This document shows, in pieces, positions 8,866 through 19,133 of a DNA stretch of 64,000 bases (its first letter is position 1; each line of letters opens with the position of its first letter). The translations under genes and the position numbers were made by a program. Source of the DNA: Exiguobacterium sp. (GTDB lineage: Bacteria > Bacillota > Bacilli > Exiguobacteriales > Exiguobacteriaceae); assembly GCF_020832205.1 (NCBI RefSeq), contig NZ_JAFIFD010000033.1, positions 124,001 to 188,000 of the forward strand, read 5' to 3'. Below the pieces are notes generated by a model. It was not told where the DNA came from, searched no databases, and was given only the letters and a program-made list of their open reading frames with translations.

Positions 8866-10038
8866 ATGCATATTATGTTTGAAAGTAAATGGTACCGCGC
8901 CTTATTTTGGGCGCTGACGATCTTCTTGGTCATCTGGGTCGGGACACAGATCTCATTCGTGTTCGAGCCGGTGAAAGTCATCTTGGCGCTCGTCACCGTA
9001 CCGCTCATTCTTGCTGGACTATTCTTTTATTTTCTCGTCGGCATCGTCGACTATTTGGAGAAGCGCTCCGGGAAACGCGGCGTCTCCGTCGCGATCACGT
9101 TGACATCGCTTCTGCTCATCATCACGATCGTCTTCAGCGTGCTCGGCCCGCTCCTCGTCGAACAAGTGACATCGCTCGTGAACGCGCTGCCGAGCATCGC
9201 GAAGGAACTTCAAGTTCAAATCTTCGCCGTCCGTGACTCGCTCATGGAAAACGAGTTCTTGTCACGGTTCGTCAACGAGAACGATGACATGTTCACCGAG
9301 TTCACGAACAACGTCACGGCGTACCTCGGTGACATCTTCGGAAACGTCGCCTCGTCGGTCGGCCGCTTGGTCGGGTTCATCACGTCGGCTGTCATCACGA
9401 TCGTCGTCATTCCGTTCATGCTCATCTACATGCTGCTCGATGGAAAGCGTCTTCCGGACTCGATCGTCAAGTGGTTGCCGAAGAGCTACGAGTCAGAGAC
9501 TCGCAAAATTTTGAACGACATGCACACGACGGTCAAAAACTACGTGCATGCGCAACTGCTTGTCGCTTTCTTCGTCGGGATCACATCGCTCATCGGGCTT
9601 TGGATCGTCGGCGTCGACTATGCGATTTTGCTCGCCCTCTTCATGATGGTGACGAACATCATCCCGTACGTCGGTCCGTTCCTCGGTGCCGCACCGGCTG
9701 TCGTCGTCGCCTTCATTCAAGAGCCGATCATGGCCGTCTGGGTCATCGTCGTCATCATCATCGTGCAGCAGATCGAATCGAACGTCATTTCCCCGCTCAT
9801 CCAAGGGAAGTCGCTCAAAGTACACCCGCTCACGATCATCATCGTCTTGCTCGTCGCCGGCAACCTCGCCGGCATCATCGGGATGCTCATCGCCGTACCG
9901 ACGTATGCGGTGGCGAAAGTCGTCGTCCAAAACATCGTCCGCATTTACAAACTGCGGGAACAAAAGCATTACTTGGAAGCGGAAGAAGAAGAGAAACCAG
10001 AAAGCACGATTATCACGGATTCTTCGACGCTCAAATGA
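8866..10038 (+). CDS. AI-2E family (PerM/YdbI-like) membrane protein
   Basis: 390 residues with about seven or eight hydrophobic segments: two near the N-terminus, one after residue 80, one around 160–190, and a dense set from about 230 to 360. The arrangement and the segment around IPYVGPFLGAAPA and IIIVQQIESNVISPLIQGKS are typical of the AI-2E transporter family. Members have been linked to autoinducer-2 export or Na+(Li+)/H+ antiport, so the substrate is uncertain. The tail is charged and cytosolic (EAEEEEKPE). It is inserted between engB and hemA compared with B. subtilis and is monocistronic, flanked by terminators. Confidence 0.85.
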   Translation: MHIMFESKWYRALFWALTIFLVIWVGTQISFVFEPVKVILALVTVPLILAGLFFYFLVGIVDYLEKRSGKRGVSVAITLTSLLLIITIVFSVLGPLLVEQVTSLVNALPSIAKELQVQIFAVRDSLMENEFLSRFVNENDDMFTEFTNNVTAYLGDIFGNVASSVGRLVGFITSAVITIVVIPFMLIYMLLDGKRLPDSIVKWLPKSYESETRKILNDMHTTVKNYVHAQLLVAFFVGITSLIGLWIVGVDYAILLALFMMVTNIIPYVGPFLGAAPAVVVAFIQEPIMAVWVIVVIIIVQQIESNVISPLIQGKSLKVHPLTIIIVLLVAGNLAGIIGMLIAVPTYAVAKVVVQNIVRIYKLREQKHYLEAEEEEKPESTIITDSSTLK

Positions 10039-10041
10039 CTG

Positions 10042-10083
10042 AAAAAGTAGAAATGGCATCTTTGTCCGTTTCTACTTTTTTTC
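10042..10083 (+). terminator. Terminator after the AI-2E family gene
   Basis: AAAAAGTAGAAA paired with TTTCTACTTTTTTT across a 15-nt loop. Confidence 0.85.
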
Positions 10084-10149
10084 GTCACAAAAAGTTCTTA
10101 TTTTATTTCAGGAAAATCAAACAGAAGATTATAGTTACCAGATAAGAAC

Positions 10150-10158
10150 TGTTATAAT
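10150..10158 (+). promoter_or_regulatory. Extended -10 promoter of the hem operon
   Basis: TGTTATAAT (TG at 10150–10151, TATAAT at 10153–10158) 66 nt before the hemA start. No good -35 hexamer is seen. Confidence 0.65.
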
Positions 10159-10223
10159 GTACGGTAGAGATTGAATAAAGAAGAGACAACCGTCGGTGGA
10201 TTTTGGATGAGGGGAAGAGGTAC

Positions 10224-11573
10224 ATGCATATTGTCGTCGTTGGACTGAATAACAAGACAGCCCCTGTCGCGATTCGGGAGCAGTTCTCGTTTGGGGAGCA
10301 AGAAATCGTGGACGCGATGATTGCGCTTCGCGAAGAGAAGAGCATTTTTGAATCGGTTATTTTGTCGACTTGTAACCGGACGGAGCTATACGTCGTCACC
10401 GACCAGCTCCATACGGGTCGTTATTATACAAAACGTTTTCTAGCGAATTGGTTTGACCTTGAGATGGACCAGTTCACACCATACTTGTCGATTCGTGAAG
10501 GGGAAGAGGCGATTCGCCACTTGTTCCGCGTCACGTCGGGGCTCGACTCGATGATTATTGGGGAAACACAAATTTTAGGACAAGTGAAGTCGAGCTTCTT
10601 CCGTGCCCAAGAGAACGGCACGACAGGCACGGTGTTCAATAAGTTGTTCAAAGAAGCGGTCACGCTCGCCAAACGCGCCCATACGGACACGCAAATTGGG
10701 GAAATGTCGGTATCGGTCAGCTCGGCAGCGGTCACGCTCGCCCAAGAGATGTACACGTCGCTTGACGACAAACAAGTCGTCGTCGTCGGTGCCGGTGAGA
10801 CGGGTGAGTTGACGACGCTCAACTTATTCGAGGCCGGGGCGAAACAAATCGCCGTCTTCAACCGGACCGAGAGCAAGGCGAAAGCGGTCGCCGACAAGTT
10901 CAAAGGCCGGGCCCACTCGATCCGCGAGATCGCCTGCGGACTCCTTGACGCGGATATTTTAATCAGTTCGACCGGGGCGAAACAAGCCGTCATCGAGTAT
11001 GATGATGTGGCTGCGGCGCAACTGCTCCGCCGGGAACGCCCGCTCTTGTTAATCGACATTGCTGTACCGCGAGATATCGATCCAGCGGTCCGTGCGCTTC
11101 CGGGCGTGCATTTGTTTGATGTGGATGACTTGAACGGCATCGTCAATAAAAACTTGGCGGCCCGTCTCGTCGAAGCGGAGAAGATTGAAGTGAAGATCGA
11201 CGAAGCGATCAATGAGTTTCAGGCGTGGCTCGTCACACTCGGTGTCGTCCCGATCATGAACGAGTTGCGCGCCCGCGCGCTCAACGTTCAAGAAGAGACG
11301 ATGGAGAGTCTCGAGCGCAAGCTCGACCACCTGTCAGACCGGGATAAGAAAGTCATCGGCAAGCATATGAAGTCCATCATCAACCAGATGCTTCGTGAAC
11401 CGATCGATTACATTAAAGACGCCGCCGCCCAACCGGACGCGAACACGCGCATCGCGCAGTTCGTCGAGACGTTCGGACTAGACGTCGAATTGCCGGAAAC
11501 GGAGACGGAACGAGAAGTGGAAGAAACTGAAGCCATCTCGGCGAAAGCACCACTTCGCGCATTGATGCGCTAA
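10224..11573 (+). CDS. hemA: Glutamyl-tRNA reductase
   Basis: 449 residues. Converts glutamyl-tRNA to glutamate-1-semialdehyde with NADPH, the first committed step of the C5 haem pathway. Catalytic Cys50 lies in STCNRTELY. The Rossmann domain is VVVVGAGETGEL, with FNRT further on. The C-terminal dimerisation helices are present. A start seven codons upstream is possible, but MHIVVVGLNNKTAPV at 10224 is the family-typical N-terminus and follows GGGGAAGAGG. The hemX gene that follows hemA in B. subtilis is missing; hemC comes next after a small hairpin. Confidence 0.96.
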   Translation: MHIVVVGLNNKTAPVAIREQFSFGEQEIVDAMIALREEKSIFESVILSTCNRTELYVVTDQLHTGRYYTKRFLANWFDLEMDQFTPYLSIREGEEAIRHLFRVTSGLDSMIIGETQILGQVKSSFFRAQENGTTGTVFNKLFKEAVTLAKRAHTDTQIGEMSVSVSSAAVTLAQEMYTSLDDKQVVVVGAGETGELTTLNLFEAGAKQIAVFNRTESKAKAVADKFKGRAHSIREIACGLLDADILISSTGAKQAVIEYDDVAAAQLLRRERPLLLIDIAVPRDIDPAVRALPGVHLFDVDDLNGIVNKNLAARLVEAEKIEVKIDEAINEFQAWLVTLGVVPIMNELRARALNVQEETMESLERKLDHLSDRDKKVIGKHMKSIINQMLREPIDYIKDAAAQPDANTRIAQFVETFGLDVELPETETEREVEETEAISAKAPLRALMR

Positions 11574-11583
11574 CACAATCTTA

Positions 11584-11609
11584 AGGCGACGAGGTCCGTC
11601 GCCTTTTTC
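11584..11609 (+). terminator. Hairpin with T-run between hemA and hemC (attenuator-like)
   Basis: GGCGACG (11585–11591) pairs with CGTCGCC (11597–11603), followed by TTTTT. It has the form of an intrinsic terminator but lies inside the hem gene series and no new promoter is evident before hemC, so it probably lets part of the transcription through. Confidence 0.7.
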
Positions 11610-11624
11610 TATGAAGGGGATATT

Positions 11625-12545
11625 ATGATGCGTAAAATCATTGTCGGCTCACGCCGTTCACAACTTGCGATGACACAGACGAAATGGGTCATCGAGCAAT
11701 TGAAGAAAGCCGGAGCAGAAAACGAGTTCGAGATTAAAGAAATCGTGACGAAAGGCGACCAAATCGTCGACGTCCAACTGTCAAAAGTCGGCGGTAAAGG
11801 TCTATTCGTCAAAGAAATCCAACAACAGATGCTCGCCGGTGACATCGATTTTGCCGTCCACAGCATGAAAGACGTACCGGCCGAACTGCCGGAAGAGCTG
11901 TACATCAGCTGTATGCCGAAACGGGTCGACGCCCGTGACGTCCTCATCTGCGAGAACGGCTACACGCTCGAGACGCTTCCGCAAGGGGCCGTCATCGGGA
12001 CGAGTTCGCTCCGTCGCGGGGCGCAAATGCTCGCGGCACGTCCGGACTTCGAGATTCAATGGATTCGCGGGAACATCGACACGCGCTTGAAGAAGCTCGA
12101 GACGGAGAACTTCAACGCCATCTTGCTCGCTAAAGCGGGGCTTGAGCGCATGGGGTGGACGGACCGCGTCGATTTTGAGGCGCTTGACGCCGACATGATG
12201 GTCCCGGCCGTCGGACAAGGCGTTCTCGCGATCGAGAGCCGGAAAGACGATGCTGAAGTGACCGCGATTTTACAACTGTTGCACGACGACGTGACAGCGA
12301 AAGCGGCGACGGCGGAGCGGACGTTCCTCAAAGCGATCGAAGGCAGCTGCCACGTGCCGGTCGGCGGTTATGCGACGGTCGACGGGAACGACGTGACGCT
12401 CACAGGCCTCATCGCCTCGGTTGATGGGAAAGAAGTGCTCCGCGTGACGAAGACGTCGACAGACGAGGTCGCCCTCGGTCAAGAAGTGGCAGATGACCTT
12501 CTCGGGCGCGGCGGGCGTGAAATTCTCGCCTCGGTCAATGTGTGA
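11625..12545 (+). CDS. hemC: Hydroxymethylbilane synthase (porphobilinogen deaminase)
   Basis: 306 residues. Joins four porphobilinogen units into hydroxymethylbilane. Cofactor-binding Cys242 is in [11 protein letters not shown]. The substrate-binding region [10 protein letters not shown], the active-site segment [11 protein letters not shown] and [13 protein letters not shown] are present. Two ATGs in a row (11625 and 11628) leave the exact start open by one residue. The last codons overlap hemD by 8 nt. Confidence 0.97.
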   Translation: MMRKIIVGSRRSQLAMTQTKWVIEQLKKAGAENEFEIKEIVTKGDQIVDVQLSKVGGKGLFVKEIQQQMLAGDIDFAVHSMKDVPAELPEELYISCMPKRVDARDVLICENGYTLETLPQGAVIGTSSLRRGAQMLAARPDFEIQWIRGNIDTRLKKLETENFNAILLAKAGLERMGWTDRVDFEALDADMMVPAVGQGVLAIESRKDDAEVTAILQLLHDDVTAKAATAERTFLKAIEGSCHVPVGGYATVDGNDVTLTGLIASVDGKEVLRVTKTSTDEVALGQEVADDLLGRGGREILASVNV

Positions 12546-13203
12546 CGTCTGGTACACAGGGACAAAACGATTGACCGCTTCGCAACGGGCCATGCTCGAG
12601 GCGAGCGGTCTTTCCGTTCATCACGTCCCGCTCATCGAGACGAGATTGACCGACGCACCGTTACCGACGCGTGCGTTCGACTGGCTCGTCGTCACGAGCC
12701 AGAACGCGGTGCCAGCGCTGCGTGACGTATCGCGCGACGTCCGCGTCGCGGCGGTCGGGGAGAAGACGAGACGCGCCCTCATCGAAGAAGGATTCACCGT
12801 CTCGCTCATGCCGAAGACGTATACAGGCGAAGCGCTGTTCCGGGATATGGCGGCTGTCGTCAAAGCGGACGATGTCGTCTTGTTCGCCCGGGGCGATTTG
12901 GCGAACACGGAACATATGAAGCAGTTGCCTCACGTATGCGACTGGGTCGTTTATGAGACGGTGAAACGAACGCTCACGCCCGATCAATTCGAGGCGCTCG
13001 GGCATGTGAAAGCGATGCTCGTCCTCAGTCCGTCGGCCGTCGACGCGCTCGCACCGTACCTCGACCGCTTCCACGGAACGTGGTACGCCATCGGTGAAGT
13101 GACCGAGCGGGCTGTCCGGGAAGTGTCGACGTTACCGGTCCGAGTACCAGAATGTTATACTATGGATGCATTAATACAGTGTGTAGGGGAGGATTTTTCA
13201 TGA
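12538..13203 (+). CDS. hemD: Uroporphyrinogen-III synthase
   Basis: 221 residues, somewhat short but within range for this poorly conserved family. Closes and inverts ring D of hydroxymethylbilane. Family-like motifs: [25 protein letters not shown] and [10 protein letters not shown], the last being the usual SPS…V signature. The assignment rests mainly on context between hemC and hemB. The frame stays open to 12493, but the ATG at 12538 ([12 protein letters not shown]) gives the normal start and overlaps the hemC end. The stop overlaps the hemB start (ATGA). Confidence 0.88.
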   Translation: MCDVWYTGTKRLTASQRAMLEASGLSVHHVPLIETRLTDAPLPTRAFDWLVVTSQNAVPALRDVSRDVRVAAVGEKTRRALIEEGFTVSLMPKTYTGEALFRDMAAVVKADDVVLFARGDLANTEHMKQLPHVCDWVVYETVKRTLTPDQFEALGHVKAMLVLSPSAVDALAPYLDRFHGTWYAIGEVTERAVREVSTLPVRVPECYTMDALIQCVGEDFS

Positions 13204-14180
13204 ACCAGTTCGACCGTCACCGTCGCCTTCGTTCATCGAAGTCGATGCGTGCACTCGTACGTGAAAACCATGTTCGGAAAGAAGATTTGATTTACCCGCT
13301 CTTCATCATCGAAGGGACAGACGTGAAACGCGAAGTCAGCTCGATGCCTGGCGTTTTCAACTTCTCGCTCGACCGTCTCGAAGACGAGATCAAGGAGATC
13401 GTCGACCTCGGCATCCAGTCGGTCATTTTGTTCGGCGTGCCGGAACATAAAGACCCGGAAGGCAGCGAGGCGTATCACGACCACGGCATCGTCCAAGAAG
13501 CGATCCGTAAAGTGAAACAGTGGGCACCTGAGCTCACGGTCGTCGCCGACACGTGCTTGTGTGAATACACGTCGACAGGCCATTGCGGCATCGTGAAGAA
13601 CGGTGACGTCGATAACGACGCGTCACTACCGCTCCACGTCCAGACGGCGATCACGCAAGCGCAAGCGGGCGCAGACATCATCGCGCCGAGCTCAATGATG
13701 GACGGCTTCGTCGCCGCCATCCGCGAAGGGCTCGACCAACACGGGTTCAGCCATATCCCGATCATGAGCTACGGTGTCAAATACGCATCGGCGTACTACG
13801 GACCGTTCCGTGACGCGGCGCAGTCGGCACCGGGTGAAGGCGACCGGAAAGGCTATCAGATGGACCCGGCGAACCGCCGCGAAGCGTTCCGCGAATCACA
13901 ATCGGACGTCGAGCAAGGGGCTGACTTCATGATCGTCAAACCGGCGCTCGCGTTCATGGACATCATTCGTGACATGCGTGACTCGCTCGATATGCCGATC
14001 GTGGCGTATAACGTGAGCGGGGAGTATGCGATGATCAAAGCCGCGTCGTTGAACGACTGGGTCGATGAAGAGCGCATCGTCATGGAGACGATGGTCGGCT
14101 TCAAACGGGCCGGCGCTGACCTCATCATCACGTATTTCGCAAAAGACGTCTGTCGCTACTTGGAAGGAGACTACTCATGA
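13200..14180 (+). CDS. hemB: Delta-aminolevulinic acid dehydratase (porphobilinogen synthase)
   Basis: 326 residues. Condenses two 5-aminolevulinate molecules to porphobilinogen. The cysteine-rich zinc site is [15 protein letters not shown]. Schiff-base lysines lie in [18 protein letters not shown] and [16 protein letters not shown] at 13188–13194 is spaced for the ATG at 13200 rather than for the in-frame codon at 13152. Overlaps hemD and hemL by 4 nt each. Confidence 0.97.
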   Translation: MNQFDRHRRLRSSKSMRALVRENHVRKEDLIYPLFIIEGTDVKREVSSMPGVFNFSLDRLEDEIKEIVDLGIQSVILFGVPEHKDPEGSEAYHDHGIVQEAIRKVKQWAPELTVVADTCLCEYTSTGHCGIVKNGDVDNDASLPLHVQTAITQAQAGADIIAPSSMMDGFVAAIREGLDQHGFSHIPIMSYGVKYASAYYGPFRDAAQSAPGEGDRKGYQMDPANRREAFRESQSDVEQGADFMIVKPALAFMDIIRDMRDSLDMPIVAYNVSGEYAMIKAASLNDWVDEERIVMETMVGFKRAGADLIITYFAKDVCRYLEGDYS

Positions 14181-15481
14181 CATACAAACAAACACGCTCA
14201 GAAGCAGCGTTCGAACAAGCACGTCCGCTCATGCCGGGCGGTGTCAACAGCCCGGTCCGTGCCTATAAATCGGTCGGTATGACCCCAATCTTCGCCGAAC
14301 GCGGTGAAGGCTCACGCGTCTACGACATCGACGGCAACGAGTACATCGACTACGTCCTCTCATGGGGACCGCTCATCCTCGGACACCGTGACCCTGTCGT
14401 CACGAAGGCGATCCAAGAACAAGCCGAAAAAGGCTGGACGTTTGGGACGCCGACAGAACTCGAGACGAAGATGGCCGAACTCGTCATCGACCGCGTCCCA
14501 TCGATCGAGATGGTGCGCATGGTCAACTCGGGTACGGAAGCGACGATGGCGGCACTCCGCCTCGCTCGCGGTTACACGGGCAAGACGAAGATCTTGAAGT
14601 TTGAAGGCTGTTACCACGGCCACGGTGACTCGCTCCTCATCAAGGCCGGTTCCGGCGTCGCGACGCTCGGTCTCCCGGACTCGCCAGGTGTGCCGAAAGA
14701 GCTCGCGAGCCATACGCTCACGGTCCCTTACAACGATTTAGACGCCGTTCGTCTCGTCTTTGACAAGTACGGCGACGACCTCGCCGGCGTCATCGTCGAG
14801 CCGGCTGCCGGCAACATGGGCTTCGTCCCGCCGCAGCCCGGATTCCTCGAAGGACTCCGTGAAATCACGGAACAAAACGGCGCGCTCCTCATCTTTGATG
14901 AGGTCATGACCGGTTTCCGTGTCGGCTACAACTGTGCCCAAGGCTATTTCGGCGTGATGCCTGACCTCACGTGCCTCGGGAAAGTCATCGGCGGCGGCCT
15001 TCCGGTCGGCGCGTACGGCGGGAAACGCGAGATCATGGAACAGATCGCTCCGCAAGGCCCGATCTATCAGGCCGGAACGCTGTCTGGTAACCCGCTCGCG
15101 ATGATCGCCGGTTACACGACGCTGTCGCAACTCAAGCCTGAGCATTATGCGGAGTTCGAGCGTAAAGCCGACCGTCTCGCTGAAGGGTTCACTAAAGCGG
15201 GCGAGACGTACAACATCCCGCACGACACGAACCGTGCCGGCTCGATGTTTGGTTTCTTCTTCACGAACGAGAAAGTGACGAACTTCGAGAAGGCGAAATC
15301 GGCCAACCTCGAGATGTTCCGCTCGTACTACCAGAAGATGGCGGCACGCGGCGTGTTCTTGCCACCGTCGCAGTTCGAAGGCTTGTTCCTTTCGACCGTG
15401 CATACGGACGAGGATATCGAGCAGACAATCGCGGCCGTCGAAGCGACGTTCAAAGAGTTGCAAGAAGAGTTTTCACTCTAA
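14177..15481 (+). CDS. hemL: Glutamate-1-semialdehyde 2,1-aminomutase
   Basis: 434 residues, a PLP enzyme of aminotransferase class III. Makes 5-aminolevulinate from the HemA product. PLP-binding lysine in [17 protein letters not shown]; also [11 protein letters not shown] and the N-terminal [11 protein letters not shown]. Last gene of the hem operon. No terminator follows; the valS promoter starts right at its stop codon. Confidence 0.97.
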   Translation: MTYKQTRSEAAFEQARPLMPGGVNSPVRAYKSVGMTPIFAERGEGSRVYDIDGNEYIDYVLSWGPLILGHRDPVVTKAIQEQAEKGWTFGTPTELETKMAELVIDRVPSIEMVRMVNSGTEATMAALRLARGYTGKTKILKFEGCYHGHGDSLLIKAGSGVATLGLPDSPGVPKELASHTLTVPYNDLDAVRLVFDKYGDDLAGVIVEPAAGNMGFVPPQPGFLEGLREITEQNGALLIFDEVMTGFRVGYNCAQGYFGVMPDLTCLGKVIGGGLPVGAYGGKREIMEQIAPQGPIYQAGTLSGNPLAMIAGYTTLSQLKPEHYAEFERKADRLAEGFTKAGETYNIPHDTNRAGSMFGFFFTNEKVTNFEKAKSANLEMFRSYYQKMAARGVFLPPSQFEGLFLSTVHTDEDIEQTIAAVEATFKELQEEFSL

Positions 15482-15483
15482 TC

Positions 15484-15512
15484 TTGACGGAAACATCTTC
15501 TGTCGCTACAAT
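15484..15512 (+). promoter_or_regulatory. SigA-type promoter of valS
   Basis: TTGACG at 15484–15489 and TACAAT at 15507–15512, spacer 17 nt. It starts at the hemL stop codon and drives the T-box leader. Confidence 0.82.
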
Positions 15513-15518
15513 TGTTTA

Positions 15519-15777
15519 ACAGATACGAACAAAAGCTATGATGAGGAATAGTACGCAACAAACATCCTTTCCCAGAGACGCGGCCGCTTGGTGCGAGGCC
15601 GCGAAGGATGGTGCGGAAGTCGCCTCGGAGCTGACCTTTTGAACGCAAGTAGAGAGGTCCGGTCCATCGACCGTTATTCGATTTTGAGGGCGCCAACGTG
15701 TTTGGCGAACTAAGGTGGTACCGCGGAAGATTCGGCTTCTTTCGTCCTTAGCGTATAGGACGAGAGAAGCCGTTTTT
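15519..15777 (+). promoter_or_regulatory. T-box leader controlling valS
   Basis: A roughly 260-nt leader with the conserved T-box sequence AAGGTGGTACCGCGG at 15712–15726. A terminator follows, with CGGCTTCT…AGAAGCCG arms and a T-run at 15732–15777. Stem I carries an AGAGA element, a GC-rich apical stem GCGGCC/GGCCGC around 15580–15605 and GGTGCG. The best specifier candidate is GTC at 15619–15621 (valine), just before the conserved-looking CGGAGC. Uncharged tRNA-Val should stabilise the antiterminator and allow valS transcription. The 327-nt gene-free stretch is fully explained by promoter plus T-box. Confidence 0.93.
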
Positions 15778-15808
15778 GTGTTTACATTTAATAGAGGGGG
15801 CATTACAC

Positions 15809-18460
15809 ATGGCCAACGAGACAAACGAAATTACCATGCCGACGAAGTACGACCCGAGTGCGACGGAAGCGAAATGGTACGACTACTGGTTAGAGAACGA
15901 CGTATTTAAAGCAGACGAGGACGACTCGAAAGAGCCGTATACGATCGTCATTCCGCCGCCTAACGTGACAGGGAAACTTCACCTCGGCCACGCGTGGGAC
16001 ACGACGCTCCAAGATTTACTCACGCGCTTGAAACGCATGCAAGGCTATGACGTCCTCTGGTTACCAGGGATGGACCACGCCGGCATCGCGACACAGGCGA
16101 AAGTCGAACAGAAACTCCGCGAGGACGGCATCATGCGTTACGACCTCGGTCGCGAGAAGTTCCTCGAGAAGACGTGGGAGTGGAAAGACGAGTACGCGGA
16201 CACGATCCGTGCCCAGTGGTCAAAACTTGGCCTCGGTCTCGACTACTCACGTGAACGGTTCACACTCGACGAAGGGCTCTCGAAAGCGGTCCAGGAAGTG
16301 TTCGTCCGCCTGTATGAGAAAGGCATGATCTACCGCGGCGAGTATATCGTCAACTGGGACCCGGCTCAAAAGACGGCCGTCTCAGACATCGAGGTCATCT
16401 ATCAAGAAGTCGAAGGCGCGTTCTACCACATGAAGTACCCGCTCGCTGACGGCTCAGGCCACATCGAGATCGCGACGACGCGTCCGGAGACGATGCTCGG
16501 CGATACAGCCGTCGCCGTCAACCCGAAAGATGAACGTTACGCTCACCTCGTCGGCAAGACGATCATGCTTCCGGTTATGAACCGTGAGATCCCGATCGTC
16601 GCTGACGACTACGTCGACATGGAGTTCGGAACGGGCTGCGTGAAGATCACGCCGGCGCACGACCCGAACGACTTCGAGATCGGGAACCGTCACGACCTTC
16701 CGCGCGTCCTCGTCATGGACGAAGGCGGCAAGATGAACGAGAACGCAGGCAAGTACGAAGGGCTCGACCGCTTCGAATGCCGCAAACAGCTCGTCAAAGA
16801 CTTGGAAGCGGACGGCACGCTCGTCAAGATCGAGCCGCACACGCACTCGGTCGGTCACTCGGAACGTTCAGGCGCGGTCATCGAGCCGTATCTTTCGAAA
16901 CAGTGGTTCGTCGACATGGAGCCGCTCGCGAAAGCAGCGCTCGAAGCACAAGGCCACGCTGACACGAAAGTCAACTTCGTCCCAGAACGGTTCGAAGGCA
17001 CGTACCTCCGCTGGATGGAGAACATCCGCGACTGGTGTATCAGCCGTCAACTTTGGTGGGGCCACCGCATCCCGGCTTGGTATCACAATGAGACAGGTGA
17101 AGTATATGTAGGGAAAGACGCACCAGCTGACAGCGAGAACTGGACGCAAGACGAAGACGTCCTCGACACATGGTTCTCGTCAGCGCTTTGGCCGTTCTCG
17201 ACGATGGGCTGGCCGGACACGGATTCAGCAGACTTCAAACGATACTTCCCGACGAGCGCGCTCGTCACCGGTTACGACATCATCTTCTTCTGGGTATCGC
17301 GTATGATCTTCCAATCGCTCGAGTTCACAGGGAAGCAACCGTTCAACGACGTGCTCATCCACGGTCTCATCCGCGACTCGGAAGGCCGCAAGATGTCGAA
17401 GTCGCTCGGAAACGGTGTCGACCCGATGGAAGTCATCGACCAGTACGGTGCCGACTCGCTCCGCTGGTTCCTTCTCACAGGATCGACGCCAGGGAACGAC
17501 CTCCGCTTCTATTGGGAGAAAATTGAGTCGACATGGAACTTCGCGAACAAAATTTGGAACGCGAGCCGTTTCGCTCTCATGAACATGGACGGCATGAAGT
17601 TCGAGGACATCGACCTCTCAGGCGAGAAGACGCTCGCCGACAAGTGGATCCTCACGCGCTTGAACGACACGGTCGACCAAGTGACGCGTCTCGTCGACAA
17701 GTACGAGTTCGGCGAAGCCGGTCGTTACCTCTACAACTTCATTTGGGAAGAGTTCTGTAACTGGTACATCGAGATGGCGAAACTCACGCTTTACGGTGAG
17801 GACGAGGCGGCGAAAGCGACGACACGTTCAGTGCTCGCGCATACGCTCGACTCGATCATGCGTCTCATGCATCCGTTCATGCCGTTCTTGACGGAAGAAA
17901 TTTGGCAGCACTTGCCGCACGAAGGCGATTCAATCGTCCGGGCGAGCTACCCGACACGTCGTGACGATCTCCACTTCGCGGAATCGGTCCCAGCGTTCGA
18001 AGCGGTCATGAACGTCATCCGTTCGGTCCGCAACATCCGTTCAGAAGTGAACGCCCCGATGTCGAAACCGATCCAGCTCTTCATCGCGACGAGTGACGAC
18101 ACGACGCAAGGTTACTTGAGCGAGAACGAAGTGACGATCGGCAAGTTCACGAACGCGACCGAGCTCGAAATCGCGCGTGGCTTGACGGCTCCAGATAAAT
18201 CGATGTCGGCCATTATGACGGGTGCGGAACTGTTCATCCCGCTCGCTGACTTGATTAACTTCGAAGAAGAGATCGCCCGTCTTGAAAAAGAAGTGGCGAA
18301 GTATGAGAAAGAAGTCGAGCGTGTTCAGAAGAAGCTCGGCAACCCAGGCTTTACCGGCAAGGCGCCGGCTCACGTCATCGACGAAGAGAAAGCGAAAGAA
18401 AAAGACTACCTCGACAAGCGAGACGCGGTCCGCGCGCGTTTGGAAGAGTTGCGTAAATAA
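15809..18460 (+). CDS. valS: Valyl-tRNA synthetase
   Basis: 883 residues, class I. HIGH-type motif in [20 protein letters not shown] motif in [14 protein letters not shown], a CP1 editing domain ([15 protein letters not shown]), and a C-terminal coiled coil that ends the protein ([19 protein letters not shown]). An upstream in-frame ATG at 15776 falls inside the T-box terminator; the ATG at 15809 with AGAGGGGG before it is the start. Monocistronic under T-box control. Confidence 0.98.
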   Translation: MANETNEITMPTKYDPSATEAKWYDYWLENDVFKADEDDSKEPYTIVIPPPNVTGKLHLGHAWDTTLQDLLTRLKRMQGYDVLWLPGMDHAGIATQAKVEQKLREDGIMRYDLGREKFLEKTWEWKDEYADTIRAQWSKLGLGLDYSRERFTLDEGLSKAVQEVFVRLYEKGMIYRGEYIVNWDPAQKTAVSDIEVIYQEVEGAFYHMKYPLADGSGHIEIATTRPETMLGDTAVAVNPKDERYAHLVGKTIMLPVMNREIPIVADDYVDMEFGTGCVKITPAHDPNDFEIGNRHDLPRVLVMDEGGKMNENAGKYEGLDRFECRKQLVKDLEADGTLVKIEPHTHSVGHSERSGAVIEPYLSKQWFVDMEPLAKAALEAQGHADTKVNFVPERFEGTYLRWMENIRDWCISRQLWWGHRIPAWYHNETGEVYVGKDAPADSENWTQDEDVLDTWFSSALWPFSTMGWPDTDSADFKRYFPTSALVTGYDIIFFWVSRMIFQSLEFTGKQPFNDVLIHGLIRDSEGRKMSKSLGNGVDPMEVIDQYGADSLRWFLLTGSTPGNDLRFYWEKIESTWNFANKIWNASRFALMNMDGMKFEDIDLSGEKTLADKWILTRLNDTVDQVTRLVDKYEFGEAGRYLYNFIWEEFCNWYIEMAKLTLYGEDEAAKATTRSVLAHTLDSIMRLMHPFMPFLTEEIWQHLPHEGDSIVRASYPTRRDDLHFAESVPAFEAVMNVIRSVRNIRSEVNAPMSKPIQLFIATSDDTTQGYLSENEVTIGKFTNATELEIARGLTAPDKSMSAIMTGAELFIPLADLINFEEEIARLEKEVAKYEKEVERVQKKLGNPGFTGKAPAHVIDEEKAKEKDYLDKRDAVRARLEELRK

Positions 18461-18486
18461 GACTTGCTTCACTTTGGCAGTTAACC

Positions 18487-18530
18487 AAAACGAACCCCCG
18501 ACGTCAGGAATGACGTTTGGGGGTTCGTTT
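18487..18530. terminator. Shared hairpin terminator, valS and minus-strand operon
   Basis: CGAACCCCC (18491–18499) pairs with GGGGGTTCG (18519–18527), and an inner stem ACGTCA/TGACGT closes on a GGAA loop. It has T-runs of three or four on both strands. It overlaps the last codons of the smallest minus-strand gene. Confidence 0.75.
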
Positions 18531-18680
18531 GCGTAGCCATAAAACATACAAGCCAAATCCGGTGATCCATAGGACATGCATGTAGAGCGAATCGGTCAGT
18601 CCGACCCGATACAAATGGACGAGGTAAACGGCATACAGGAACGCTGCGAGCAGCATCAAAATGAAGTAGACAATCCTCAT
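18504..18680 (-). CDS. 58-residue membrane microprotein (third of three)
   Basis: Not recognised. Reads MRIVYFILMLLAAFLYAVYL, then a polar turn, then a second hydrophobic segment around HVLWITGFGLYVLWL, and ends in a basic tail RKRTPKRHS. Two membrane helices with positive residues at the C-terminus suggest both ends face the cytosol. Its ATG overlaps the stop of the gene upstream (ATGA), which strongly supports real translation. The stop lies inside the terminator hairpin shared with valS. Confidence 0.72.
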   Translation of the reverse strand: MRIVYFILMLLAAFLYAVYLVHLYRVGLTDSLYMHVLWITGFGLYVLWLRKRTPKRHS

Positions 18681-18871
18681 TCGTAATCACTTCCGTCCCA
18701 ACCTGGTAGCTGTTTGGTCAATAGGAAGTACGATGAAGTGAACAAAGCCCCGACGGCAAGTCCGGTCAATTGTGGTTGAATCGGTTGTCCAGTGAGGGAT
18801 AGGTAAAGACTATACACCGTATAAGACGCCGAAACGATGAGGAAAATCAGTACAGGGATCATGACCTTCAC
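18677..18871 (-). CDS. 64-residue membrane microprotein (second of three)
   Basis: Not recognised. Two hydrophobic stretches (MIPVLIFLIVSASYTVYSLYL and LTGLAVGALFTSSYFLLT) separated by a short polar loop, then an acidic C-terminus WDGSDYE. The GTG start overlaps the previous stop (GTGA), and its own stop overlaps the next start (ATGA). An internal ATG three codons in is possible but would lose the overlap. Confidence 0.72.
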   Translation of the reverse strand: MKVMIPVLIFLIVSASYTVYSLYLSLTGQPIQPQLTGLAVGALFTSSYFLLTKQLPGWDGSDYE

Positions 18872-19044
18872 TTTGTTTCATTCCATTCGAGTTCATTTAC
18901 ATGTTTCATGAATTGGAAGAACGAAACGCCGAGGAAAAAGAGTGGCATGCCCCACATCCAACCGTTCACGAACGGGAGCTGCCACAGTTCGAGCGAGATG
19001 AGGCAAGCGAAGCCGAGTGAGATGAGTGACGCAAGTAGACGCAT
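18868..19044 (-). CDS. 58-residue membrane microprotein (first of three)
   Basis: Not recognised. Starts MRLLASLISLGFACLISLEL, then WQLPFVNGW, a second hydrophobic helix WGMPLFFLGVSFFQFM and a charged tail KHVNELEWNETK. A textbook TAGGAGG ribosome site lies 6 nt before the ATG, making this the entry point for ribosomes on the three-gene message. Together with the next two genes it forms a minus-strand operon of two-helix proteins inserted between valS and selO. The promoter is not obvious; only about 60 nt separate it from the selO terminator. Confidence 0.75.
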   Translation of the reverse strand: MRLLASLISLGFACLISLELWQLPFVNGWMWGMPLFFLGVSFFQFMKHVNELEWNETK

Positions 19045-19101
19045 AAGGAACCTCCTAATCGTTGATATTCACATATACGTCGATTGGAACGGAGAGGTTC
19101 C

Positions 19102-19133
19102 TAAAAAAACCATCCCGCGCGAGCGGGATGGTT
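19102..19133 (-). terminator. Terminator after selO
   Basis: ACCATCCCGC/GCGGGATGGT with a GCGA loop. On the minus strand it is followed by a run of seven T. It touches the selO stop codon. Confidence 0.9.

Noticed and set aside
18481-18690. 69-codon minus-strand frame at the end of the microprotein operon
   Set aside because: It overlaps the 58-residue gene in another frame, has no ribosome site and is not hydrophobic; the overlapping-start frame is preferred.
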